Positions 7,463 to 14,609 of a stretch of DNA of 24,308 bases are shown here, piece after piece. Location of the stretch: positions 1-24,308 of the forward strand of contig JBEVIU010000033.1 in NCBI GenBank assembly GCA_040510575.1, in the 5' to 3' direction. The notes under the pieces were generated by a model. The model ran no database searches, had not been told where the DNA came from, and saw nothing but the letters and a program-made list of their open reading frames with translations. The stretch comes from DASUMF01 sp040510575 (GTDB lineage Bacteria > Actinomycetota > Acidimicrobiia > IMCC26256 > DASPTH01). The number at the start of each line of letters is the position of its first letter. Position 1 is the stretch's first letter. A program made the translations under genes and the position numbers.

Positions 7463-8197
7463 GTGCCCCGCCAGAAAGGCGAGACCGACGGCCGCATGAC
7501 GGTCGTCGAGCACCTCACCGAGCTGCGCAAGCGGCTCATGATCTCGGTCATCGCGATCGCGATCGGGGCGACGATCTGCTTCATCCTGGCGCCGGAGATC
7601 ATCTCGTTCCTCGTCGAGTTCTACAAGAGCGCGACGAACGGCCGCCGCCAGCGGCTGGTGTTCACGGGCCCCCTCGACGGATTCGCGACCCGGCTCAAGA
7701 TCGCGACCTACGGCGGCATCGTGCTCGCGTTGCCGGTGTGGCTCTACCAGCTGTGGCGCTTCATCACCCCGGGGCTCAACCCCAAGGAGAAGAAGTACGC
7801 GATCCCGTTCGTGGCCGCGTCGATGTTCCTCTTCGCGTGCGGCGCGGTCGTCGCCATGCTGACGCTCGAGCCGGCGCTGAACTTCCTGTTGAACATCGGC
7901 GGCTCCGAGCTCACACCGCTGCTGACCGCCGACAAGTACATCTCGCTGGTCAGCTTGATGATCATCGCGTTCGGGCTCTCGTTCGAGTTCCCGGTCATCA
8001 TCGTGTTCCTGCTGCTGGCGCACATCATCTCCACGCAGCAGCTCCGCTCGTGGCGACGCTACGCGGCAGTCGGGATCGTCGCGTTCTCGGCGGTGATCAC
8101 CCCGAGCCAGGATCCATACTCGTTGTTCGCGATGGCGATCCCCATGTACTTCTTCTACGAGTGCTGCATCATCATCGGGAGGTTCCTCAAACGATGA
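7463..8197 (+). CDS. tatC: twin-arginine translocase receptor TatC
   Basis: TatC is the polytopic membrane subunit that recognises the twin-arginine signal. The 244-residue protein has the N-terminal signature VEHLTELRKRL (residues 15-25) and six membrane helices. The first begins at about 26, and the hallmark LYQLWRFITPGLNPKEKKY lies in the cytoplasmic loop after the second. The last helices include ISLVSLMIIAFGLSFEFPVIIVFLL and the region after SAVITPSQDPYS. It starts at a GTG eight bases after the tatA stop. Its TGA overlaps the next ATG (ATGA), indicating coupling with the small downstream gene. Confidence 0.96.
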   Translation: MPRQKGETDGRMTVVEHLTELRKRLMISVIAIAIGATICFILAPEIISFLVEFYKSATNGRRQRLVFTGPLDGFATRLKIATYGGIVLALPVWLYQLWRFITPGLNPKEKKYAIPFVAASMFLFACGAVVAMLTLEPALNFLLNIGGSELTPLLTADKYISLVSLMIIAFGLSFEFPVIIVFLLLAHIISTQQLRSWRRYAAVGIVAFSAVITPSQDPYSLFAMAIPMYFFYECCIIIGRFLKR

Positions 8198-8499
8198 GCC
8201 CGAGTCGAAGCTCGAGCCCCTCCAGCGCGAAGCGCGTGCCCTACAAGGCGCCACGTGATCGCCGTGAGCTCGCGACCGCCATCGCGGTCGGTGTGCTCCT
8301 CGTGGTGGTCACCGCGACCCTCGTCTGGTTCCTCCGCCCGAACCGGGAATCCACGTCGACGCCGTCGTCGCCACTCATCACGACGACCACCGCCGTCACC
8401 GACACCACGGTGCCGACCGACACCACCCCCGCCGCCACCGACTCCACCGTGACCGAGGACACGACACCCCAGGACACCACCGCGCCCGACGGCGGCTGA
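8194..8499 (+). CDS. 101-residue Thr-rich single-pass membrane protein
   Basis: The protein has a basic N-terminus (residues 1-25, with SSAKRVPYKAPRDRRE), one membrane helix at about 27-47 (ATAIAVGVLLVVVTATLVWFL), and a low-complexity Thr/Asp/Pro tail of about 50 residues that should face outwards. It overlaps tatC by 4 bp and ends 5 bp before helY, so it is co-transcribed with both. No family is recognised. A Thr-rich extracytoplasmic tail of this kind is often a disordered or wall-spanning stalk, but no function can be assigned. Confidence 0.7.
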   Translation: MSPSRSSSPSSAKRVPYKAPRDRRELATAIAVGVLLVVVTATLVWFLRPNRESTSTPSSPLITTTTAVTDTTVPTDTTPAATDSTVTEDTTPQDTTAPDGG

Positions 8500-8504
8500 G
8501 CCCC

Positions 8505-11183
8505 ATGACGTCGCGCCCCGCGCTCCGAGAGCAGTTCGCCGATGCGCGCGGCTTCCCCCTCGACGACTTCCAGGAACGTGCCCTCGACGCGATCGACGCC
8601 GGCCAGCACGTGCTCGTGGCTGCTCCGACGGGATCGGGCAAGACCGTGGTCGCCGAGTACGCGATCGAGCACGCCCGGGCCGCCGGTCGCAAGGCCTTCT
8701 ACACCACGCCGCTGAAGGCCCTCTCGAACCAGAAGTACGGCGACCTCGTGCGCGCGTACGGCGCCGCCCACGTGGGGCTGTTGACCGGCGACAACTCCAT
8801 CAACGGTGAGGCGCCCATCGTCGTGATGACCACCGAGGTGCTGCGCAACATGGTGTACGCGTCGTCTCCGACGCTCGACACGCTCTCGGTCGTCGTGCTC
8901 GACGAGGTGCACTACCTCCAGGACCGCTACCGCGGGCCGGTGTGGGAAGAGGTCATCGTGCACCTCGACTCCACGATCCGTCTCGTGTGCCTCTCCGCGA
9001 CGGTGTCGAACGCCGAGGAGGTCGCGGCGTGGATCGAGACCGTCCGAGGCCCCACTGCCGCGGTGATCGAGGAGCAACGGCCGGTCACGCTCGAGCACCG
9101 CTACCTCGTCGCGGAGCGGGGAAGCGACACCGTCCACCTGCTCCCCACCTTCGTCAACGACCACGGGCGCATCCTGCCCAACCCCGAAGTGGCGAAGCTC
9201 GACGGCTCCCGCGGTCGCCCGTCGCCGCGACGCGGTGGGCCGCCCAACCGCCATCGGTCGCACCTGCGCACGCCGAGTCGGGTCGAGACCGTGGACCGCC
9301 TCGACGCCGAGGGCATGCTCCCGGGCATCGTGTTCGTGTTCAGCCGGGCCGGGTGCGACGGCGCGGTGCAGCAGTGCGTTGCCGCGGGCATGCGCCTCAC
9401 CGACAGCCGCGAGCGAACCCGTCTGCGCGCCATCGCCGACGCGCACACCCGCGATCTGGCCGACGCCGACCTCGAGGTGCTCGGCTACGGGGACTGGCTC
9501 ATGGGGCTCGAGAACGGCTTCGCCGCGCACCACGCCGGGATGGTGCCGCCGATGAAGGAAGCGGTCGAGGAAGCGTTCGCAGCCGGCCTCGTGAAGGTGG
9601 TGTTCGCGACCGAGACCCTTGCCCTCGGCATCAACATGCCGGCACGGTCGGTGGTGATCGAGAAGCTGTCGAAATTCACCGGCGAGCGCCACGAGTTCCT
9701 CACCCCCGGTGAGTACACGCAGCTCACGGGTCGGGCGGGACGGCGGGGGATCGACGCACTTGGCTACGCGGTCGTGCTGTGGAGCCCGTTCGTGGCCTTC
9801 GAGCAGGTCGCGACGCTCGCGTCGCGCCGAACCGACGCGCTCACCTCCGCGTTCCGACCGACGTACAACATGGCTGCCAACCTCGTGCGCCGGTACTCGA
9901 AGTTCGAAGCCCACCACCTCTTGAACCTCTCGTTCGCGCAGTTCCACGCCGACCGCGACGTCGTCGCGCTGGAACGCCAGCTCGATCGCAGCCGCGGACA
10001 CCTCGATCGCCAACGCGAGCTCGCGCAGAGCGACCTGGGCGACGTCCAGGAGTACGCGAGGCTGCAGGCCGAGCTCGAGACCGCGCGCGCCAACCGGGGT
10101 GGCGGGCCGCGCCGGATCGCCGAGGCGTTGGAGACGTTGCGCCCGGGCGATGTCGTCATGGTGCGCGGTCGGGGCGGGCGGGTGGTGGTGCTGTCGCACG
10201 ACCAACGACGCAAGCAGACGCCGCGGATCGTGGCCGTCGACCTCCGCCGCGACGTCGTGCGCCTCGGGCCCGACGACTTCGACGCGCCGCCGCGCAAGGT
10301 CGCCACCGTCGAGCTGCCCCAACCCCACGCGCCCCGCAACCCGGCGTTCCGCAAGCAGGTTGCCGATCGGTTGCGACACGCCAAGCTCCGCGACCAGAAC
10401 GGGCGCGGGAAGGGTCACGACCGGCGCGTGGCCGAGCTCGAACAGGCGCTCGCCGAGCATCCGGTGGCCGCCGACCCGTCGCTGCGGGTCCGCCTGCGGG
10501 CCGCCAACGCAGCGGAGCGTCTCGATCGCGACGTGCAGCGGCTGGAGCGGCGGATCCGCAGCCGGAACGACAGCCTTGCCCGTCAGCTCGATCGCGTCCT
10601 GCGAGTGCTCGAGTCGTGGGGGTACGTCGACGGCTGGACGCTCACCGACGCGGGCGAGCGGTTGACGCGCCTCTACACCGAGACCGACCTCCTCCTCGCG
10701 GAAGCGATCGGCGAGGAGCTGCTCGATGGCCTGCGCATGCCCGAGCTCGCCGCGGTGGTGTCGTGCTTCACCTACGAGCGGCGCGGGCCCGAGGGCGACG
10801 AGCCGATGCCGCCCCCGCGCTGGCCGAGCAAGACGGTCGCGCTCCGGTACCGGGCCATCGACAAGCTCGCGGCCGACCTCAACGCCAACGAGGACGACGC
10901 CGGGCTCCCCGAGACCCGCACGCCCGACCCGGGCTTCACGTCGCACGTGTACGAATGGGCCGCGGGGGAGGAGCTCGCCGACGTGCTCGACGACGACGAG
11001 ATGACCGGCGGCGACTTCGTGCGCCACATCAAGCAGTGCGTCGACCTCCTGCGCCAGATCGCCGACGTCGCACCGAACGAGACCACGCGAGCGCGGGCGC
11101 GGGAAGCCGCCGACGCGTGCTACCGCGGGGTGGTGGCGGTCAGCGGTGTCGCCGCGGCGGCGGTGGCAGCGAACGGACGCTGA
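8505..11183 (+). CDS. helY: HelY/Ski2-like DEVH-box superfamily 2 helicase
   Basis: A probable RNA helicase of the Ski2/Mtr4 group, 892 residues against about 906 for M. tuberculosis HelY. Motif I is APTGSGKT (40-47), motif II is DEVH (133-136), motif III is SAT (164-166) and motif VI is QLTGRAGRRG (406-415). An Arg/Pro-rich stretch at about 240-262 separates the two helicase lobes' core segments. After the core come a coiled, charged region (about 485-540), a beta-rich segment (RPGDVVMVRGRGGRVVVLSHDQRRKQTPRIV) and the C-terminal helical domain typical of the group. ATG at 8505. Its position after tatA-tatC matches the mycobacterial locus. The substrate is not known from sequence. Confidence 0.93.
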   Translation: MTSRPALREQFADARGFPLDDFQERALDAIDAGQHVLVAAPTGSGKTVVAEYAIEHARAAGRKAFYTTPLKALSNQKYGDLVRAYGAAHVGLLTGDNSINGEAPIVVMTTEVLRNMVYASSPTLDTLSVVVLDEVHYLQDRYRGPVWEEVIVHLDSTIRLVCLSATVSNAEEVAAWIETVRGPTAAVIEEQRPVTLEHRYLVAERGSDTVHLLPTFVNDHGRILPNPEVAKLDGSRGRPSPRRGGPPNRHRSHLRTPSRVETVDRLDAEGMLPGIVFVFSRAGCDGAVQQCVAAGMRLTDSRERTRLRAIADAHTRDLADADLEVLGYGDWLMGLENGFAAHHAGMVPPMKEAVEEAFAAGLVKVVFATETLALGINMPARSVVIEKLSKFTGERHEFLTPGEYTQLTGRAGRRGIDALGYAVVLWSPFVAFEQVATLASRRTDALTSAFRPTYNMAANLVRRYSKFEAHHLLNLSFAQFHADRDVVALERQLDRSRGHLDRQRELAQSDLGDVQEYARLQAELETARANRGGGPRRIAEALETLRPGDVVMVRGRGGRVVVLSHDQRRKQTPRIVAVDLRRDVVRLGPDDFDAPPRKVATVELPQPHAPRNPAFRKQVADRLRHAKLRDQNGRGKGHDRRVAELEQALAEHPVAADPSLRVRLRAANAAERLDRDVQRLERRIRSRNDSLARQLDRVLRVLESWGYVDGWTLTDAGERLTRLYTETDLLLAEAIGEELLDGLRMPELAAVVSCFTYERRGPEGDEPMPPPRWPSKTVALRYRAIDKLAADLNANEDDAGLPETRTPDPGFTSHVYEWAAGEELADVLDDDEMTGGDFVRHIKQCVDLLRQIADVAPNETTRARAREAADACYRGVVAVSGVAAAAVAANGR

Positions 11184-11186
11184 CCC

Positions 11187-11873
11187 GTGGGGATCAGCAA
11201 GGGCCAGCCGTGGGGCACACCGTGGAGCGGGCCACCCGACGTCACCGTGTCGGGCACCGACGCGGCCCTCGCGTCCGCGGTGGCGACGCATCCGCACCCG
11301 ACGGTCGAATGGGCGCCCGTGGGCGACGCCGACTTCGCCCGCGCGGTGAGCCTCGGAGTGGGTGAGCACGACCGGATGGGGCTCTCCTTGCCCTGTGACG
11401 CGCTCGGGGTCCGGGTGCCCGCACAGCCCGACGGCGGCGAGCCGCTGCTCGCGGTCAACGCGGTGGTGCTCGGCACCTCGCCCGACCGCACCGGGCGCCT
11501 CACGCGGACCGCGTCGATGCGGGTCACCGCCGACGGCCGAATCGTCCACGACGGCCCGGCCACGGGCGTGCTGGTCGGCAACGGGCAATTCCTGCGCGGG
11601 GCCGACGTGATCCCGCGGGGTCATCCCGGTGACGGGAGGGTCGAGATCCAGGTGTACGCCGTCACCGCCGGCGAGCGTGCGGCCATGCGCCACCGGTTGC
11701 CCCAGGGCACCCACGTGCCGCACCCCGGCATCCGCCAGGCCTCGGCCGCCACGGAGGTCGTCGTGGAGCTGGACGGCCCGTCGTGGCCGCTCGAGCTCGA
11801 CGGCATCGAGCTCCCCGCCACGTCGTCGGTCACGGTCCGGGTCGTCGCCCAGCGCTTCGCACTGCTGATCTGA
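11187..11873 (+). CDS. stand-alone lipid-kinase (YegS/DAGK) C-terminal-like protein
   Basis: A 228-residue protein whose second half resembles the beta-sandwich C-terminal domain of diacylglycerol-kinase/YegS-type lipid kinases. It has GNGQFLRGADVIPRG, then PGDGRVEIQVYAV, RLPQGTHVPHPGI and a Trp-Pro-Leu-Glu-Leu-Asp-Gly stretch close to the end. In those kinases the block reads roughly GNGxxxGGGxxxxPxAxxxDGxLDV...GxHxxHPxV...DGE. The nucleotide-binding N-terminal domain with its GGDGT motif is absent. The first 60 residues (GQPWGTPW, ALASAVATHP) do not look like it. It begins at a GTG three bases after the helY stop. It could be a lipid-binding or regulatory remnant. Assignment is by remembered motif pattern. 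Confidence 0.6.
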   Translation: MGISKGQPWGTPWSGPPDVTVSGTDAALASAVATHPHPTVEWAPVGDADFARAVSLGVGEHDRMGLSLPCDALGVRVPAQPDGGEPLLAVNAVVLGTSPDRTGRLTRTASMRVTADGRIVHDGPATGVLVGNGQFLRGADVIPRGHPGDGRVEIQVYAVTAGERAAMRHRLPQGTHVPHPGIRQASAATEVVVELDGPSWPLELDGIELPATSSVTVRVVAQRFALLI

Positions 11874-11919
11874 ATTGCGGTCCACCAGCGGCGTCCACCA
11901 CTGGGGGTCGGCGCGCCGA

Positions 11920-11925
11920 TACCAT
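11920..11925 (+). promoter_or_regulatory. possible -10 element for thyX
   Basis: TACCAT fits TANNNT in the 99-bp gap before thyX. It would give a start near 11932 and a leader of about 40 bases containing a purine-rich GAGGGACGG before the GTG. There is no clear -35, so the call is weak. Confidence 0.3.
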
Positions 11926-11972
11926 CGCCAAGCCCCCACCCGGGGAACGGAGCGAGGGACGGTAACTGCGTA

Positions 11973-13583
11973 GTGGGCGTCTATCCGGTCGAGCAATTCA
12001 GCGCCGACGAGGAGGCCATCCTCCGGCCCTACTTCACCAATCTCGACCTTCCGGTCTTCGCGGTCGTCAACCTGCCCGAGGTGGTGAAGGGCGCGCTCTT
12101 CGCGCGCTACTCGCGCAGCAAGAAGAGCTTGCGCCGTCTCTTTCTCGACGAGTTCGTCGCCGACCTCGACCTGACCGGTGATCTCACCGTCGACGCCACC
12201 GTCGGGCTGAAGCGCGCCGAGGCGCTCTACGAGCGCGTGTTCCTCGAGTACGGCGACGACTCCGTCGCGCAGCTCGGTGGAGTGCACCTCGCGTGTGAGC
12301 AGGCATCGAACGTGCTCACCAAGGTCCTCGAGTGGGGCCGCGTGATGTCGTACATGGAGCAGTCGACTCGCTACATCGAATACGACACCAAGCTCGACGG
12401 CCGCTTCCGCTACTACCGCGACACCGCGGTGCTGAAGTCGCCCGATCTCGCGTTCCGCTACATCGCCGACATCGACTCGATGTTCGAGACGTACAGCGAC
12501 CTCCTGCCGACCATGCTCGACTGGGCGCGCGAGCGGTACCCGAAGGAACCGGGCGACTCCGACTTCGTGTACAAGAACACGATCCGCGCCAAGGCGTGCG
12601 ACGCGCTGCGCGGCATCCTTCCGGCGGCGACGCTCTCGAACGTCGGCGTGTACGGGAGCGGCCAGGCCTTCGAAGCGCTGCTGCTGCGCATGCGCGCCCA
12701 CCCGCTGCCGGAGGCGCGCAGCTACGCCACGATGATCCTCGAGGAGCTCCGCAAGGTGATCCCGTCGTTCGTCGTGCGGGTCGACCGGGAAGACCGGGGC
12801 GTCGCCTGGAGCAACTACCTGGCCGACGTCCGGGCCTCCACAGCCGCCACCGTGGAACGGATCTTCGGCGCCGAGACGCCCGAGCCCCGGCCGGCCGTGA
12901 CCCTCACCGACTTCGATCCCGACGCCGAGGACAAGCTCCTGGCGGCGATCTGTTACCCGTACACCCGCCTGCCCGACGACCAGGTGCTGGCCGGTGTGCG
13001 CCGGCTCAGTGCCGACGACCGCGTCGCGTTGCTCACCGCGGCGGTGGGGGATCGCAGCAACCGTCGTCACCGGCCGGGCCGCAGCTTCGAACGGGTCGAC
13101 TACCGCTTCGACATCGTCGCCGACTACGGCGCGTTCCGCGATCTGCAACGTCACCGCATGCTCACGATCGAGTGGCAACCGCTCTCCACGTTGCACGGGT
13201 ACGACGTCCCCGACGCGGTCGAAGAAGCGGGCTTGCGCGATCGCTTCGACGAGGCGATGGCCACGTCGGCCGCGCTCTACGACGCGTTGCTCGACCCGTT
13301 CCCGGAACAGGCGTCGTACGCGGTCTCGCTCGCGTACCGCATCCGGTTCGCGATGCAGATGAACGCGCGCGAAGCGATGCACCTCCTCGAACTTCGCACG
13401 ATGCCGTCGGGTCACCCCGCGTACCGGCAGGTGTGTCAGGAGATGCACCGGCTCATCGCCGAGGAAGCCGGGCACGGTTCGATCGCGGCGGCGATGTCGC
13501 ACGTCGACCACACCACGTACGAGCTCGAGCGCCTGGCCGCGGAGCGCGCGGCCGATGCACGTCGCGCCAGCCGTCCCGTCTGA
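11973..13583 (+). CDS. thyX: double-length FAD-dependent thymidylate synthase (tandem ThyX)
   Basis: ThyX makes dTMP from dUMP using methylenetetrahydrofolate, FAD and NADPH. Usual ThyX is about 220-270 residues; this protein has 536 and contains two ThyX-like halves. Half 1 (about 25-290) has WGRVMSYMEQSTRY at 121-134, which aligns with the ThyX signature RHRxxSxNExSxRY but lacks its first Arg-His. It also has a ThyX-type C-terminal block (ALRGILPAATLSNV, then EALLLRMRAHPLPEARSY). Half 2 (about 305-525) has RHRMLT at 393-398, keeping the RHR, but lacks the SxRY end. It also has NAREAMHLLELRTMPSGHPAYRQ. The two halves therefore keep complementary parts of the motif. The GTG start at 11973 follows a 99-bp gap, so it probably has its own promoter. 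Confidence 0.88.
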   Translation: MGVYPVEQFSADEEAILRPYFTNLDLPVFAVVNLPEVVKGALFARYSRSKKSLRRLFLDEFVADLDLTGDLTVDATVGLKRAEALYERVFLEYGDDSVAQLGGVHLACEQASNVLTKVLEWGRVMSYMEQSTRYIEYDTKLDGRFRYYRDTAVLKSPDLAFRYIADIDSMFETYSDLLPTMLDWARERYPKEPGDSDFVYKNTIRAKACDALRGILPAATLSNVGVYGSGQAFEALLLRMRAHPLPEARSYATMILEELRKVIPSFVVRVDREDRGVAWSNYLADVRASTAATVERIFGAETPEPRPAVTLTDFDPDAEDKLLAAICYPYTRLPDDQVLAGVRRLSADDRVALLTAAVGDRSNRRHRPGRSFERVDYRFDIVADYGAFRDLQRHRMLTIEWQPLSTLHGYDVPDAVEEAGLRDRFDEAMATSAALYDALLDPFPEQASYAVSLAYRIRFAMQMNAREAMHLLELRTMPSGHPAYRQVCQEMHRLIAEEAGHGSIAAAMSHVDHTTYELERLAAERAADARRASRPV

Positions 13584-13584
13584 C

Positions 13585-13601
13585 TGACGAACCTTTCGTC
13601 A
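13585..13601 (+). terminator. thyX: perfect stem-loop after thyX
   Basis: TGACGAA, a CCT loop and TTCGTCA form a 7-bp perfect stem beginning two bases after the thyX stop. There is no T-run behind it, so it would be a U-less terminator or 3'-end-protecting hairpin rather than a classical intrinsic terminator. Confidence 0.45.
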
Positions 13602-13613
13602 AGCGTCACGATC

Positions 13614-13629
13614 CGCGAAAAAAATCGCG
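13614..13629. other. hairpin with an A-tract loop
   Basis: CGCGA and TCGCG flank six A residues, a rare AT-rich island in this GC-rich sequence. It could bend DNA or, read from the minus strand, present a T-tract. Its function is unknown. Confidence 0.4.
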
Positions 13630-13856
13630 CCTCGCTGACCAGGATCGACGCGCGTCGACGCAGGTCACGGCGTCGCACTTCGCGCGGCTACGGCTTGACA
13701 CGGACCCCTCCGATCGGGCTCACTACGAGGCGTCCTCGCCAACCCGGTTCGTGGGAGTCCCGCGGTGCTGGATGAGGAGAGGGATCGGGGGGCCCAGGAG
13801 ACCAAGTAGAGAACGCTGGAATAACCGGACCTGCTCGGCAGGAACGGCCAAACAGT

Positions 13857-13890
13857 GGCCCCAACGGTCTTCTGGGCCCCACACCGATCC
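13857..13890. repeat. 34-bp direct repeat, copy 1
   Basis: This copy is identical over all 34 bases to the copy at 13923-13956, with 32 bp between them. It holds a GGCCC...GGGCC inverted repeat with a roughly 12-base loop, so a transcript would form a GC stem-loop. Confidence 0.9.
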
Positions 13891-13922
13891 ACCCGCGTTG
13901 CAGGGCCGGCACCAACACATCG

Positions 13923-13956
13923 GGCCCCAACGGTCTTCTGGGCCCCACACCGATCC
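13923..13956. repeat. 34-bp direct repeat, copy 2
   Basis: Exact second copy of the 13857-13890 repeat. The preceding base makes its inverted repeat one pair longer (GGGCCC...GGGCCC). Flanking sequence outside the 34 bases is not shared. Confidence 0.9.
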
Positions 13957-14066
13957 CCAGTCTCTCCACCTCCCAAGTGTGCTTCTGTTCGGAGCGCGGA
14001 CAACGCCCTGCAGGGGGAATAGAGCGCCGTGAGACCTTGTTCCCCGAGGCTCGATGGGCTGCGGTG

Positions 14067-14072
14067 TATATT
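14067..14072 (+). promoter_or_regulatory. -10-like TATATT before the DUF4193-type gene
   Basis: TATATT preceded by TG is close to the -10 consensus and is exceptional in this GC-rich window. Transcription would start near 14079, leaving a leader of about 30 bases before the ATG at 14109. No -35 at proper spacing is evident (TTGTTC at 14037 is 24 bases away). Confidence 0.4.
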
Positions 14073-14108
14073 CCGCGCCCCTTCACCGGCTCGGAGCCCC
14101 CACTCACC

Positions 14109-14609
14109 ATGAGCGACGACGAATTCGAAGACGTTCCCGATCTGGATCTCGACGACGAGCTCGACGACGAGCTCGAGGTCGACGAGATCCCCGGCGACGA
14201 TGATGACGACGACGTCGACGACGTCGCGCTGCTCGACGACGACGACCTCGCGCTGCCCGACGTCGAGATCCCGGTCCCGGTCATCACCGACGAGACACCC
14301 GCGGTCGCAGCAGTCGAGACCGACGACGACGAGGACGATGGCGTCGTCGACCTCGACGAGGAGCTGCACCCCGACGACGTCGAGGAACCCCTCGACGTGC
14401 TGCTCCAGGAACGCACGGCGAGCGCCACGCTCGAGGACGACGAGGAAGAAGTCGAGGACGACGAGGTCGACGGCGACGATCGCGGCGACGGTCCCGCGCG
14501 GATCGTGCCCCGACGTGCCGATGAATTCCTGTGCAAGTCGTGCTTCCTCGTGCTCCCGTTGCGTCGCCTCGCCGACGAGGAACGTCAGTTCTGCGACGAC
14601 TGCGCCTGA
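14109..14609 (+). CDS. acidic DUF4193-type zinc-ribbon protein
   Basis: A 166-residue protein. The first 130 residues are extremely acidic, with long runs of Asp and Glu. The C-terminal 30 residues resemble the DUF4193 family of actinobacteria: DEFLCKSCFLVLP with Cys142/Cys145, then QFCDDCA with Cys162/Cys165, which would form one zinc site. The typical actinobacterial relative is about 100 residues, so the acidic part is enlarged here. The ATG at 14109 was chosen over an upstream open frame because it begins MSDDEFED and lies behind a -10-like element. The function is unknown; an acidic tail plus zinc knuckle could bind a basic protein or nucleic-acid machinery. It overlaps the start of lnt. 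Confidence 0.82.
   Translation: MSDDEFEDVPDLDLDDELDDELEVDEIPGDDDDDDVDDVALLDDDDLALPDVEIPVPVITDETPAVAAVETDDDEDDGVVDLDEELHPDDVEEPLDVLLQERTASATLEDDEEEVEDDEVDGDDRGDGPARIVPRRADEFLCKSCFLVLPLRRLADEERQFCDDCA

Larger units (their letters stand above)
13584..14108. other. 525-bp intergenic region with hairpins and 34-bp repeats
   Basis: This is the only long stretch without a convincing gene. It contains a perfect inverted repeat just after thyX, an A-tract hairpin, a CCTGC/GCAGG hairpin at 13830-13842, two identical 34-bp direct repeats, a CCCTGCAGGG palindrome at 14006-14015 and an AT-rich -10-like element before the next gene. Reading frames across it lack family signals and seem to be shadows. A small RNA gene is possible but I cannot name one. 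Confidence 0.7.

Noticed and set aside
8241..13511. A 1756-codon open frame on the minus strand opposite helY and thyX
   Set aside because: It lies opposite several well-supported genes, has Arg/Val/His/Glu-biased composition and no domain, and is the usual antisense shadow of high-GC codon use.
13695..13700. A perfect TTGACA -35 hexamer in the intergenic region
   Set aside because: No acceptable -10 hexamer occurs 15-20 bases downstream.
13857..13956. The two 34-bp repeats as a minimal CRISPR array
   Set aside because: The repeat and spacer sizes fit (34 and 32 bp), but there are only two copies, no cas gene in the window, and the repeats resemble GC hairpins.
12332..14032. A 566-codon plus frame running through the end of thyX into the intergenic repeats
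   Set aside because: It is out of frame with thyX, rich in Arg/Ala/Pro and without similarity; the part beyond thyX is repeat-derived.
13688..14536. A Ser-rich 282-codon minus frame opposite the acidic gene
   Set aside because: The serine runs are the reverse complement of GAC/GAG codons in the real gene.
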